A stretch of 53,435 nt of DNA, taken from the NCBI GenBank assembly GCA_030998015.1, contig JARWMV010000102.1, positions 1 through 53,435 on the forward strand, read 5' to 3'. The position numbers were made by a program, and so were the translations under genes. How positions within the stretch are numbered: the stretch's first letter is position 1; every line of letters begins with the position of its first letter. The DNA comes from Ceratorhiza oryzae-sativae. Its lineage: Eukaryota > Basidiomycota > Agaricomycetes > Cantharellales > Ceratobasidiaceae. Below the pieces are notes generated by a model. The model searched no databases. It was not told the DNA's origin and was given only the letters and a program-made list of their open reading frames with translations. This document shows positions 9,554 through 19,435 of this stretch, piece by piece.

Positions 9554-10868
9554 GGAGCGGGCCGGGGGTCAATTTGTTTTCCGGTCCTACCCTAATTAGG
9601 TCCTACCCTAACCCTGTCGAAGAGTATTCACCCTCAAGCTTCGGAGCCGTCTGTGTACGGCTTAAGCCGCACACAGACGTCTCCTCTACAAGCGTGAAAT
9701 TGTTGCACGTACGTGCAACAACCTAGGGGACGGGTCAGGAAAAATAGGGGTTTACTCGTCCTCGCCTGGATGGCCCTGTGGGCCGCCCGGGCGGGATAGC
9801 GGGCGCGCCGCGACCGCGGCCGCGAATATCTACGGGTCAAAGTTCGGTGGAATCTTCGCGCGTTCCCTGCTCGGTCATCGAAGATGTCCGGCAGGGACGC
9901 ACTAAACCGATTCAGCGCCCTGAATTTTTGATGGGCTGCACCAGCTGCGGCCCTGGCGTGCGCGGGCGTCTGATTCCGAGGTACCCTGGAACTTAAAGTT
10001 CCAGGGTACCTCGCAATACCTCGCCGCTTCGCGGCCTCGCGCTCCCCTCCGGCGCCTGATTCCGAGGAATCAGGCGCCTACCGTGGGGGATGGGCCCGAG
10101 CGGAGCGACGGTCCTTACCCCCACGGGAGGGAACAATAAAATAAGACTCATAGTTTCTTTGCCAAAATTTATTAGGTCTTTTGGAGATTATTCTCCATCT
10201 GGAAGATGCCCCTTCCTGGTGAACGACTATGGGAGAACTCCGCGCGGCAAAAGGTGGATGGGCCAGCCTACCACCTTCGGACAGGGACCGCGTATGGGCC
10301 AACTCCGCGCCCCCATGGAGGTAGGCGCGGTTACATCGATACGACGGCGTCACTCGTGAGGCCTATGTCGGCCCCAGATTAGATAAATATTTCTGCAGCA
10401 ACGCTGCAGAACTCATAGGTTCCACCTCTTCCCCTCCGCGCTCTTTGATCGCCCGCAGGGCGGCCTAAGCGCGGAGGGCTCCCACTAATCGATGATTTGC
10501 GAAGGCAAATCTACACCCTGCCTAGAGAACTGCGCTTTAGCGCACGTCTTGGCAGGGGTATCGATTAGCGGGGGCCTGTAAGGGAAGAGGATGATTATAG
10601 GCAGTAAGTCTGTAAATCATTTGGGGGAATTAGGCAATAAGACGAGATGTTTTTGACTTCATCAGTCAAAATTTATAACATAATTGAAGCGATTAGGTCT
10701 GGTCAGAACAACTCGGTTCAATTTGAGATCAGCTACTTCGATCCAGTGTGTCGGAGCCACCTTGTCTGTATTGGGGGAAAATTTGGTTTGGTTTTAGCTG
10801 TTTTATATTTTCCTGATTATACGATTCGGGTAGGTCCCAGCTCCGACAAAGTGTCGGCGTTTTTGTTT
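9554..10868. other. Gene-free palindrome field
   Basis: No gene seen. PAL-9 at 9632-9722, the GGTACCCTGG hairpin at 9979-10012, and a GATTCCGAGGAATC stem near 10060. A PAL-15/14/6 nest lies at about 10430-10575 (inverted copy of 333-473). The TTTTGACTTCATCAGTCAAAA hairpin (10651) recurs near 35583 and 37803. Confidence 0.55.
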
Positions 10869-10873
10869 TATGA

Positions 10874-11075
10874 CCCGTGCACGCCTGCGAACGCCTTGGC
10901 TTAAGCCAAGGCGGCCCTGGCGTGCGCGCGGCGTCTGATTCCGAGGTACCCTGGAACTGAAAGTTCCAGGGTACCTCGCAATACCTCGCCGCGAACGCGG
11001 CCTCGATAACCATACCCACGGGTCAACAGCATGTATTTATATATAAATACAATGCTGGTTGACCCTACGCGGGGG
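10874..11075 (+). mobile_element. PAL-3 copy with TATGA target repeats
   Basis: Direct 5-bp repeats TATGA at 10869-10873 and 11076-11080 bracket the element. Confidence 0.88.
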
Positions 11076-11192
11076 TATGAAAACGACTTAACAGGCGCGG
11101 TATAATAGCCCGCCAGCAGAAGCATGGCGGGGATGTCTATCGAAGAGCTGAAAAAAATAAACGGTCAACTTTTGCATCTGCAAAACTAAAAG

Positions 11193-11219
11193 AGGTAGAA
11201 TTAATTTAATTGGCAAAAT
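11193..11219 (+). pseudogene. 5' fragment of trnH
   Basis: 27 bp identical to 12904-12930: the 5' acceptor strand, D-arm and first anticodon-stem base of the trnH described below. The copy stops before the anticodon. Nothing else in 11081-11426 looks coding; 11339-11385 shares a block with 16139-16186 (see findings). Confidence 0.7.
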
Positions 11220-11431
11220 AACGTCAATAAATTATAAAAGAGATACTTGAAATAATGAACATTTTTCATATCCCTTAACCATACTCCTCTCACTTTCCCT
11301 TTATTATTGTATCGCTTTAATTTACACTTGGAAAGGCCCTAGGTTTCGTCTTATGTTATTAGGAGGCGAGTTGGACTCATCCTGGAACAACTTCCAGTAT
11401 CAGTCACAATCATTCCTTTTTAATATTCATA

Positions 11432-11691
11432 CCCCCCCGCTTAGGGTCAACCAGCATTGTATTTATATATAAATACATGCTGTTGACCCGAGGGGTAATG
11501 GATATCGAGGCCGCGTTCGCGGCGAGGTATTGCGAGGTACCCTGGAACTTTAAGTTCCAGGGTACCTCGGAATCAGACGCCGCGCGCACGCCAGGGCCGC
11601 CTTGGCTTGATTATTGACCTTAAGGTCAATATGAGCCAAGCTTGCTTGGCTTAAGCCAGGGCGTTCGCAGGCGTGCACGGGTCAAAATAAT
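11432..11691 (-). mobile_element. PAL-3 copy, long form
   Basis: Inverted copy with TTGACCTTAAGGTCAA and GGTACC hairpins nested inside. Flanks are TCATA (11427-11431) and TCAAA (11692-11696), a 4/5 match to the family's usual 5-bp repeat. Confidence 0.82.
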
Positions 11692-11734
11692 TCCCCAAAA
11701 CATTTTGAGCTGAATTAATTAAACCTATTGGGTT

Positions 11735-12090
11735 GGCTTTTGGCTGGCTGATGATGGGTATTGGAATCAAGTGGGTCGAAATGTAGTATTATGTACTGAA
11801 TCATTCACACCAACTGAAGTTCGGTTATTAATCAATGCTTTAAATTCTAAATGGGATTTAAAATGCTACGAATACGAAAGAGGTGAATCTTACCCGTGCC
11901 CGCCTACGATCGCAGCTCCGCCTCAAGCTTCGGATCCGAAGCACTCCGCGCTTAGGCCGCCCTGCGGGCGATCAAAGAGCGCGGAGGGGAAGAGGTTCCC
12001 TAGCAGCGTGTACTTGTACACGCTGACGACAGGGTTAGGGTCTTATTCAATTCCAACATTGCGAACTTTGGTTGAACCTCACCGTCGACC
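11735..12090 (+). pseudogene. Orphan C-terminal half of a LAGLIDADG HEG
   Basis: Second-motif half only: IGLAFWLADDGYW (the Asp-Asp-Gly of motif 2), then SFTPTEVRLLINALNSKWDL and KCYEYERGESY. PAL material follows at about 11893-12042 (PAL-15 and the GTGTACTTGTACACGC hairpin), after which YSIPTLRTLVEPH resumes the family's C-terminal helix. No first motif lies upstream; PAL-3 sits there instead. It is a dead fragment of the same family as 38811-39662. Confidence 0.8.
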
Positions 12091-12154
12091 CTTTCCCATC
12101 CATTATGGGACCAGAATTGGTCCCATAATGGATGGAAATGGACCCCCGACATTG

Positions 12155-12376
12155 CCGCGCGCGTTAGTTGCTGGTGGGACTTGTCCCACCAACCAACGTG
12201 AGCAATCGCAACCGTTTGCGATTGCTAGTGCGCGGCATAATATCGATATTTAGCCGCCGGCTGAAAATGACGAACGGTCGTCATTTTCTACGAGGGAATC
12301 TTTATGGGAGGTAGCCTGGACCATGAGACTCATGGTCAAGGCTACCTCATCTGAGGATTCCCTCTAACGCCGGCGG
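12155..12376 (+). mobile_element. PAL-1 copy 11 (long form)
   Basis: Same nested context as 5599-5820: the outer CGACATTG..CAATATCG hairpin plus the GAGAATGCTTTGCATTCT and PAL-6 tail. Confidence 0.92.
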
Positions 12377-12479
12377 GCATTACAATATCGGGGGGCAGAC
12401 GGTGCGGCCGAGAATGCTTTGCATTCTTACCCCTGCCAAGACGTGCGCTAAAGCGCAGTTGCCTAGGCAGGGCGAGTAC

Positions 12480-12782
12480 CGTCGCGCTGGGACGCCCGAA
12501 TGGATGCCCGTAGACCCCCAATGATGCAATTAGGGGCCACTTAAAATAGCAAAGCTATTTTAGAGGCCCCGTAATTGCTTCATTTGGGGGGTGGATGCCC
12601 CCCAAACAATGCAGCGTAGCTGCACATGTTTGGGGGGCACTAGGGCCCAAAACCACCGGGCGTCCCAGCGCGGCCGGCGTCTGATTCCGAGGTACCCTGG
12701 AACTTAAAGTTCCAGGGTACCTCGCAATACCTCGCCGAGAATCGATGATTTGCGAAGGCAAATCTACATCGATTCTCGAGGG
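12480..12782 (+). repeat. PAL-16 composite with PAL-5, PAL-4, GGTACC and PAL-14 hairpins
   Basis: The outer stem CGCTGGGACGCCCGAATGG..CGGGCGTCCCAGCGCGG holds PAL-5 and PAL-4 arms. A GGTACCCTGG hairpin and the GAATCGATGATTTGC..GATTC hairpin (PAL-14) follow. No gene lies between here and trnH. Confidence 0.8.
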
Positions 12783-12905
12783 TATGGTTCCTACGATGCG
12801 ATATAAAATAGGTCTTTAAATCCAGAAATGGAACTTTTAACCCCTCCTTATCTTGCTTGCCCTATATCAATCCACCTTTGGGGTAGTGCTTGTAAAAATA
12901 AAAAG

Positions 12906-12977
12906 GTAGAATTAATTTAATTGGCAAAATGGCTTCTTGTGGCGAAGCTTTTTACGGTTCAAGTCCGTAATTTTACC
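12906..12977 (+). tRNA. trnH: tRNA-His (GUG)
   Basis: Full cloverleaf: acceptor GTAGAAT/ATTTTAC (one G-U), D stem ATTT/AAAT with GG in the loop, anticodon stem GCTTC/GAAGC with loop TTGTGGC (anticodon GTG), variable TTTT, T stem TACGG/CCGTA with loop TTCAAGT. The base before the 5' end is G (12905) and the discriminator is C (12977), the G-1:C73 pair that marks histidine tRNAs. It lies about 410 bp upstream of rnl on the same strand. Nothing suggests editing of the acceptor. Confidence 0.93.
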
Positions 12978-13384
12978 CTGACATATCGCTGGCATCCGCA
13001 CTCTCGGGTCATGTTTACACGACCCTATGTGTGCGAGATGCTGCGCACCTAATTTTCCACCGCGTCTCTCTTTGCTGGAGACGCGCAAAGGGGACCATTT
13101 GCGCGCTTTTGCGGATCTTCCCATAACCAGCATCGCTGCCGGGCATCCTGGGTAAAGTTCTACACGGGCGTCTGAAAGACGCCACCGTATTGTTACTTCC
13201 TCGTTAAAAAAAAAAACGACTTTCTCCAATGGGGCGCGGGTTACACCTTGTTCCTCCGCTCGGTTGCCCGTTACTTCGATGAGTATCGGGGGAAAAGAGC
13301 GGTGTAATAACAACTTATCGTCCCTGCGTGAGTCTAGGTCGGGTAGAATAAACAAAAAAAGAGAAAAATCAATAAAAGTATCGG
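12978..13384. other. trnH to rnl spacer
   Basis: No gene seen. Several short GC stems are present (GGGTCATGTTTACACGACCC, GAGACGC pairs near 13062-13085, GGCGTCTGAAAGACGCC near 13167) and a run of eleven A near 13207. These hairpins are not copies of the main PAL families. Confidence 0.5.
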
Positions 13385-14053
13385 TGATGATATGGAATTA
13401 ACACTCAAGCAATTTAAAGGGGCTATTAAGGAAGACAAGCAAATTTATAAAAAAGGAGGTTAATCGTACCAAAAGCCACATATTAACAAATAAAAAAATG
13501 TGGCGATCCTAAGGGAAACCTTAATATTAGTACTTCCCGAACCAAAACATTGTAATAGGGAAAGGAAAGTAAATCAACCGAGACTCCGAAAGTAATGGTG
13601 AGTGAAATCGGACCAGCCTATCAATAATTTAAAAACTGAAATTTCTTTTGAACAAGATTTTATTTTCAATAAATGAGCCACAGAAGGTGTTAGCCCTGTA
13701 AGGGTTTAAATTGTTGTTTATCAAGTACGATGAGAGTTAACTTGTCGGAATAAAGGGGAACCATCCTCTAAGGGCTAAGTATTATAAATTTAGCGATAGT
13801 GAACAGTACTGTAAAGGAAAGATGAAAAGAAAGTAGATGACTAGTGAAAAGATCCTGAATTAGTCGCTCTATAAGCAGTCGGAATTGAACTAAAAATATA
13901 TTTTAGCAGAAATAACGACGTACCTTTTGCATAATGGGTCAGCAAGTTAATATGAGTAGCGAGGTTAAAAGCCCTAGCGAAAGCGACTGTACCATTATAA
14001 TACAAAATATAAAGGTAACGGGATTATGTTACTGATATTAGACCCGACACGCA
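13385..14053 (+). rRNA. rnl: Large subunit rRNA, exon 1
   Basis: Domain I and early domain II. Landmarks matching E. coli 23S: GGGGCTATTAAGGAAGAC, ACCGAGACTCCGAAAGTA, GGCTAAGTATT..CGATAGTGAACAGTACTG, and GCGTACC-like ACGTACCTTTTGCATAATGG. The 5' end is uncertain by tens of bases. It ends near GACCCGACACGCA, where intron 1 begins. Confidence 0.85.
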
Positions 14054-15531
14054 TTCTGGGAAAATGCTAAATTGGGTTAAACTATCAAACTCCGGGGACC
14101 TCCTAAAGATTGTAATACCAAGCTGCAGTGGAAACGCTGCAAGTGGCTGGAGTAATTACCCAGGTATGGTAACAAGTTACAATATGAGTGAAAACGAAAT
14201 GGAAAATCGCGGATCTAAATCAATATTTGAGCTTCAGATAGCCGATGTTGTAAAAGAGCAACGAGCAGACGGTAGTTGGTTCACTATGCCACCAATGATC
14301 ATTGGCGGCATGATGGATCTAAGGTGTGCTCTAACGGGCTGCGAAAGCAGTTATCAAGTCAAATACCCTTCTAACCAATTCACTAAAATTTTTTATGTTC
14401 TGCTTTTTTGGTTGGACTTATTATTTAATATAATAACCATGCTGGCTTCACAAATTGGCATACTCATCCAGTTATCCGCTCGCGGATTATTTGTGGAGTC
14501 CAATGCTGCCAAGGCTGGCAATGCCACTGGTCGGGTTTTACCTCTTCCAGCTGGTCCGGCCGCAGGCGCTCAAGATGAGCCTCAATTAAATCCTTGGTAC
14601 GTAACAGGTATAGCGGATGCGGAATCGAGCTTCACAGTTACGATTATAAAAGACTCCAAACGTTCAATAGGTTGGCGAGTAATACCTAAATATCAAATCG
14701 GTTTTCACGTGCGAGATAGAGCTTTACTGCTAAAAATACAAGCATTTTTTGGTGGTATTGGATCTATTGGACAAACAGGTGATATGGTTCATTTTTCAGT
14801 ATCAAGTGTAAAAGATTTAGTAAATATTATAATACCTCACTTTAATACATATTTTTTATTAACTCAAAAAGCAGCTGATTTCTTGCTGTTTAAGGCTATA
14901 GTAGAGCTGATTGATAAAAAAGCCCATCTTTCAATGGAAGGCTTGAATCAAATAGTTAATATTAAAGCATCATTGAATTTAGGTCTTTCTGATATTGTCA
15001 AATCAAGTTTTAAGGATATTGTTCCAGTTGATAGACCTGTCATTGCCACTGAAACTATTCCAGATCCAAACTGGGTTAGTGGTTTTTGCGATGGCGAGGC
15101 AACTTTTGATGTGAAAATTTACAACTCTAAAAGTACAATGGGACAATCCGTTCAATTAAGATTTAGAATCTCACAACATGTGAGAGATATTAAATTAATG
15201 AAACTGTTAATTAGTTACCTAGGTTGTGGGGTCATAGAAGATCACACAAAAGCAGAAGCGGTAGCTCTGGTGGTGACAAATTTTACACATAATTTTGAAA
15301 ATATCGTGCCTTTTTTTGTTTCATATCCTCTTGTAGGTGTTAAAAATCTCGATTTCTTAGATTGGTGTGAAGTCGGAAAACTGATGAGCAGCGGAGCGCA
15401 TCTCACAATTGAAGGTCTTGATTTGATTTGTTCCATAAAAGCTAGAATGAACACAAAAAGAGAATTTTAGACTGAGAAAGAAAATACCTGTTCCATTTTT
15501 TCAGTCCCTAGTGAATTGTATGATAAATTTT
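14054..15531 (+). other. rnl intron 1 (group I) with HEG
   Basis: P1 is formed by GCATT and AATGC across the 5' splice site. The catalytic core follows at once (AACTATCAAACTCCGGGGAC, GGAAACGCTGCAAG, AATTACCCAGGTATGG) and is read through in frame by the HEG. The intron ends near TGATAAATTTTG. The same core recurs at 22873, 49002 and 53405. Confidence 0.85.
14064..15470 (+). CDS. Double-motif LAGLIDADG homing endonuclease in rnl intron 1
   Basis: 468 residues. Residues 1 to about 105 translate the intron core (SGWSNYPGMVTS, NEMENRGSKS), then an insert with a hydrophobic stretch (about 111-145) and the two LAGLIDADG repeats: YVTGIADAESSFTVTI and WVSGFCDGEATFDVKI, each with its acidic active-site residue at the motif end. 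Such enzymes cut intronless alleles so that the intron spreads by repair. The functional start may be a later Met, since the first 100 residues reflect RNA constraint. The frame is intact and without palindromes; paralogues are at 22895-24130 and 49116-50469. Confidence 0.88.
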   Translation: MLNWVKLSNSGDLLKIVIPSCSGNAASGWSNYPGMVTSYNMSENEMENRGSKSIFELQIADVVKEQRADGSWFTMPPMIIGGMMDLRCALTGCESSYQVKYPSNQFTKIFYVLLFWLDLLFNIITMLASQIGILIQLSARGLFVESNAAKAGNATGRVLPLPAGPAAGAQDEPQLNPWYVTGIADAESSFTVTIIKDSKRSIGWRVIPKYQIGFHVRDRALLLKIQAFFGGIGSIGQTGDMVHFSVSSVKDLVNIIIPHFNTYFLLTQKAADFLLFKAIVELIDKKAHLSMEGLNQIVNIKASLNLGLSDIVKSSFKDIVPVDRPVIATETIPDPNWVSGFCDGEATFDVKIYNSKSTMGQSVQLRFRISQHVRDIKLMKLLISYLGCGVIEDHTKAEAVALVVTNFTHNFENIVPFFVSYPLVGVKNLDFLDWCEVGKLMSSGAHLTIEGLDLICSIKARMNTKREF

Positions 15532-15628
15532 GACCTCCGTGGAAACGAGGTGATCTTTCCATGGCCAGATTATAATGGATCGAACGGTTGAATGTTGCAA
15601 AATTCTCCGATGAGCTGTGGAAAGGGGT
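15532..15628 (+). rRNA. rnl: rnl exon 2
   Basis: GAGGTGATCTTTCCATGGCC, ATGGATCGAACGG, TGTTGCAAAATTCTCCGATG and CTGTGGAAAGGGGT match the E. coli 23S GGTGATCTAGCCATGG..GGGGGT segment. The exon ends where E. coli continues GAAAGGCC. Confidence 0.85.
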
Positions 15629-15754
15629 AAGCCTAAATTGCCCAGTAAATGAGAAATTATTTACAATTTACCAACTCATAACGGTGAAACCTAAAGTTTA
15701 AAGTTTTAAACCATGGCAATACCGTGGGAAGTCGTAATGTAGTAGAAACACAGT

Positions 15755-15840
15755 ACCCTGTCGTCTACCTTATTGGGGGGGGGTGTATGCCCCTCAAACA
15801 ATGCAGCGTAGCTGCACATGTTTGGGGGGCAGACGTCAAT
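15755..15840. repeat. PAL-5 and PAL-4 insertion in intron 2
   Basis: A CCTTATTGGGG half-arm followed by a full PAL-4 hairpin. It lies between the intron's GTGGGAAGTCGTAATG core segment and its CCTGTAACGACTG part. Confidence 0.75.
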
Positions 15841-16278
15841 TTCCCGTCGGGGCGTAGGGGAGTTATTTTAATTTATCTTAGGATAAGTTCTCATTATTGA
15901 CCCTGTAACGACTGATTCGAAAGATGAGACGTAGAAAACTGGTAGTCCAGTCTTGTCCTAAATAAGGGCATGTCTATGTGACACGTTGGCACTTTACAGT
16001 TTCAACTTGCTATGTAGATTAATTTTTAATTTAAGCAAAAAAACAAATAAACCATACTCCACTACTTTTCCCCGGACACCTTTAAATAGGCAGATTTAAT
16101 TTTAGATTAAATTCAAATTCAAATTCTGTGTTTGGGCTCTAGGTTTCGTCTTATGGTATTAGGAGCCGTGTTGGACTTATCAGTCCCGACAGTTAGCTTT
16201 TAATATCCATAGAGGATGTAATTATATTAGCGGGTCAGTCTCTAACTAACACTCGAGAATGCATGACCCCCGACATTG

Positions 16279-16490
16279 CCGCGCGCGTTAGTTGCTGGTG
16301 GGACTTGTCCCACCAACCAACGTGAGCAATCGCAACCGTTTGCGATTGCTAGTGCGCGGCATAATATCGATATTTAGCCGCCGGCTGAAAATGACGAACG
16401 GTCGTCATTTTCTACGAGGGAATCTTTCGGTCCAGCAAGATTTATAAATTTATAAATCTTGCGTGGAAGGATTCCCTCTAACGCCGGCGG
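16279..16490 (+). mobile_element. PAL-1 copy 12 (212 bp, PAL-8 in apical loop)
   Basis: A unique variant: the terminal hairpin GAATCTTT..GGATTC hosts a PAL-8 hairpin (CAGCAAGATTTATAAATTTA..) in the place where long forms host the GGTAGCC hairpin. Different palindromes thus occupy the same loop in different copies. Confidence 0.9.
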
Positions 16491-16540
16491 GCATTACAAT
16501 ATCGGGGGGCAGACGGTGCGGCCGAGAATGCTTTGCATTC

Positions 16541-16687
16541 TCCGTATTAATTAGATTAGAACTTTCTGCACCAGGAGTACAATTCTTGGCAGGAGACCAC
16601 CAGACCTACAATGTGATCATTACTGCTCATGCATTCTTAATGATTTTCTTTATGGTTATGCCAGCAATGGTAGGTGGATTTGGAAAC
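16541..16687 (+). pseudogene. cox1: cox1 exon fragment (49 codons)
   Basis: Translates to [43 protein letters not shown], the cytochrome oxidase subunit 1 segment covering part of helices I-II with the haem-ligand region H in TAHAF. It ends exactly at GGFGN, a known fungal cox1 intron site. The codons are intact; one oddity is T where DHQLYN is usual. No other cox1 piece is in the window. It lies inside an rnl intron between direct copies of GAGAATGCTTTGCATTCT (16524-16541 and 16803-16820). It could be a displaced duplicate or, less likely, a trans-spliced exon. Confidence 0.88.
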
Positions 16688-16802
16688 TCCTGTTGTCTTT
16701 AGCCTACTGGCTAGCTGATGATGGTTGTTTCCACATTAGAGATTCCGATATTTATATCTGCACTAATGGATTTACCTTTGAAGAAACAAATCTATTAATA
16801 AG
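16688..16802 (+). pseudogene. LAGLIDADG HEG fragment after the cox1 piece
   Basis: [13 protein letters not shown] (motif 2) followed by CTNGFTFEETNLLIR, then cut by a palindrome and PAL-6 at 16803-16870. The frame differs from the cox1 codons. In a cox1 intron a HEG would follow the GGFGN exon, so exon and HEG may have moved together. Confidence 0.8.
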
Positions 16803-16984
16803 GAGAATGCTTTGCATTCTTACCCCTGCCAAGACGTGCGCTAAAGCGCAGTTGCCTAGGCAGGGCGAGAAATTTAAACCATACTCCACTAGTTCCCCAT
16901 TTTTTAACCAAGTGCCGAAGTCATAAACTGGTGTCTAAAGGATACACAGTGTATGACGACTGGAAGTAGACCCCCAACAAGGAG

Positions 16985-17225
16985 TAGGGTCAACCAGCAT
17001 TGTATTTATATATAAATACATGCTGTTGACCCGAGGGGTAATGGATATCGAGGCCGCGTTCGCGGCGAGGTATTGCGAGGTACCCTGGAACTTTAAGTTC
17101 CAGGGTACCTTGGAATCAGACGCCGCGCGCACGCCAGGGCCGCCTTGGCTTGATTATTGACCTTAAGGTCAATATGAGCCAAGCTTGCTTGGCTTAAGCC
17201 AGGGCGTTCGCAGGCGTGCACGGGT
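16985..17225 (-). mobile_element. PAL-3 copy, left end joined to a PAL-5 stub
   Basis: Right border TCATA (17226-17230) fits the family's target repeat; the left border runs into CCCCCAACAAGG of PAL-5, so the original left flank is lost. Confidence 0.82.
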
Positions 17226-17295
17226 CATAAAGATTATTTATGGCATTTGTATGAACGATTTAGTGAGTTTTGTTTGGCAGCCCCGAAAACAATTG

Positions 17296-17374
17296 ACCCC
17301 CCAAACATATGCAGCTACGCTGCATTGTTTGGGGGGGGCAATTGCCCCCCAACATGCTGTAAGGCATTGGGGGT
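17296..17374. mobile_element. PAL-4/5 composite with CAATTG target repeats
   Basis: CAATTG at 17290-17295 and 17375-17380. Removal with one repeat rejoins codons APKTIVRLPDKKTGKI, the normal family sequence. Confidence 0.88.
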
Positions 17375-17664
17375 CAATTGTTCGCCTTCCAGATAAAAAA
17401 ACAGGGAAAATTATAGTAGTATAAGATTTAGTACTCGAGCATTGCCTTGCTTTAATAAGTTGTATGACCTGTTTTACCCTGACGCTACTAAAATAGTGCC
17501 GGCAATTATCAGTGATCTTTTAACTCCCCTGGGTTTAGCTTATTGGATCTGCGATGATGGGAATTTCAGGGCCCAAAACCACCCCCAAACAATGCAGCGT
17601 AGCTGCACATGTTTGGGGGTGTTTTTGGGTATAGCTTTTCAGAACAAGATGTTAAACTTTTGGC

Positions 17665-17886
17665 CCGCCGGCGTTAGAGGGAATCCTCAGATGAGGTAGC
17701 CTTGACCATGAGTCTCATGGTCCAGGCTACCTCCCATAAAGATTCCCTCGTAGAAAATGACGACCGTTCGTCATTTTCAGCCGGCGGCTAAATATCGATA
17801 TTATGCCGCGCACTAGCAATCGCAAACGGTTGCGATTGCTCACGTTGGTTGGTGGGACAAGTCCCACCAGCAACTAACGCGCGCGG
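17665..17886 (-). mobile_element. PAL-1 copy 13 (long form)
   Basis: Inserted in a HEG between LLA and LTDKFNL. The frame is kept after removal, but two codons present in relatives are missing, so about 6 bp of target is lost. Confidence 0.92.
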
Positions 17887-18088
17887 ATTGACTGATAAGT
17901 TTAATTTAAAAACAAGCACTTATAAACACAAAGATGGTTTTATAGTCTCAATATCGGCTAAGTCATTGCCGACATTACAAAACCTTTTAGTTGGCGTAAT
18001 GCCTCCAATGATGAAATACAAAGATTGGTTTCCAAAACTACCTTTACGGTGGTTTTGGGTTTTTAAATTGAATAATTTTCAAATTGAT

Positions 18089-18683
18089 CTTCAGGATTTA
18101 CTCAAGCAGATGGATCTTTTGTAGTTGGCTTTGAAAAAAGAAATCAAGGTTTAATACCTTACCGACCACGACCTATGTTTGTTTTATCACATCCGCCTCA
18201 AGCTTCGGATCCGTCTGTGTACGGCTTAAGCCGCACACATACGTCTCCTCTACAAGCGTGAAGTTGTTGCACGTACGTGCAACAATTTCAGCTAGAGGAC
18301 ATGTGAGAGAGGAGAACTTATTTCGAGAAATTCAAAAACATTTAAATGTTGGCCGAATTCAAATTACTCGAAACGAGGTAAACTCCGCCTCCTGGATCTC
18401 TAGAGATCCAGGGAGCGGAGTTTCTTCTTTAGAAGAAATAACTAATGTAATTATTCCTCTGTTTGATAAACATCCTGTTAGAGATGGAAAATATCGTTCA
18501 TTTTTGCAGCGCGCTATGCGGCTGCCCAAGTTTTCAAAGAAGTAGTAGAAATGATGAACCAAAAAGAGCATACAACTTTACAAGGTTTTATGACTATTTT
18601 GGAGTTATCTTATTTTACCCATAACACATCAAATCGAACATTGGAAAGTAAACAAGAGATTTTGACAAACGAACCGCCTTCTC
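18089..18683 (+). pseudogene. LAGLIDADG HEG remnant (GFTQADG type)
   Basis: GFTQADGSFVVGFEKRNQG and RPRPMFVLS begin a different HEG subfamily. PAL-9 interrupts at about 18193-18290, then GHVREENLFREIQKHL and NVGRIQITRNEV, PAL-7 at 18380-18423, SSLEEITNVIIPLFDKHPVR, a short GCAGCGCGCTATGCGGCTGC hairpin (18506-18527), FKEVVEMMNQKEHTTLQGF and LSYFTHNTSNRTLESKQ. PAL-1 ends it at 18684. Each block is intact, so decay is mainly by insertion. Confidence 0.82.
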
Positions 18684-18855
18684 CCGCGCGCGTTAGTTGC
18701 TGGTGGGACTTGTCCCACCAACCAACGTGAGCAATCGCAACCGTTTGCGATTGCTAGTGCGCGGCATAATATCGATATTTAGCCGCCGGCTGAAAATGAC
18801 GAACGGTCGTCATTTTCTACGAGGGAATCTTTCAGATTCCCTCTAACGCCGGCGG
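18684..18855 (+). mobile_element. PAL-1 copy 14 (short form)
   Basis: 172 bp with apical loop CTTTCAG. Flanks CTTCTCC and GGAGAAG are inverted to each other. Confidence 0.9.
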
Positions 18856-19435
18856 GAGAAGGAGTTCCTGGCTTAAAAATAAATTTAAAGTTTTACCTAC
18901 TATCTATGAAGAATCTTTAAGATTCTTGACCCGTCCCCTAGGTTGTTGCACGTACGTGCAACAATTTCACGAGGGTGAATACTCTTCCCTTACAGGCAGC
19001 GTGTACTTGTACACGCTGACGACAGGGTTAGGGTAGAAAATTCATCTTCAGCAATACCTTTGGATAAAGAGTTTGTCCGAGGTTTGGTTGAATTTTTCTT
19101 TCAAATCATCTAGAAGACGAGTAGTTCCCAACTTTACGGTAACTATGGGTAAAGGAGATGAGCAAGTTCTTCATGATCTTGTGAAATTTTTCGATTGCGG
19201 AAAAGTTTACCCTTTACCAAGTCAATCTAGTCGATTCCAGATAGAAAATGTAACACCTTCACGGTGGTTTTGGGCCCTTCGGGCATTACACCGCGCGGGC
19301 TAATCATTCTTTAACTGATGATGTATTAAAACAGCTAGTAGATCTTGTTTACAACATGAATCAAGGTGGTAAATCTCGAAAACTAACTAAAACACAATAT
19401 CTAGCCAAATTTATCCAAAATTCAATATCAAATTA
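18856..19435 (+). pseudogene. Third HEG remnant in rnl intron 2
   Basis: After more palindromes (TTGCACGTACGTGCAA, GTGTACTTGTACACGC at 18945-19034), DKEFVRGLV appears without its DGDG (deletion and frameshift near 19085), then FKSSRRRVVPNFTVTMGKGD, VLHDLVKFFDCGKVY, a half PAL-4 (CGGTGGTTTTGGG), and a tail DDVLKQLVDLVYNMNQGGKSR ending in TAA at 19435. CCCCTCCC follows at 19496 and PAL-7 at 19449-19488. Confidence 0.8.

Larger units (their letters stand above)
17226..18033 (+). pseudogene. LAGLIDADG HEG remnant with three insertions
   Basis: Order: HKDYLWHLYERFSEF, then PKTI interrupted by a PAL-4/5 composite (17296-17374), RLPDKKTGKI, a one-base frameshift near 17411, ALPCFNKLYDLFYPD, LLTPLGLAYWICDDG (motif 2), a PAL-4 (about 17577-17627), FSEQDVKLLA, PAL-1 (17665-17886), LTDKFNLKTSTYKHKDG, SISAKSLPTLQNLL and MPPMMKYKDW. 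The N-terminal half including motif 1 is missing. Confidence 0.85.

Noticed and set aside
10078..10353. Overlapping open frames on both strands of about 90 codons
   Set aside because: GC-rich hairpin DNA, no motif, no codon pattern like atp6 or the HEGs.
12912..13355. 147-codon frame on the minus strand
   Set aside because: It covers trnH in antisense, a poly-A run and GC stems, and shows no recognisable domain.
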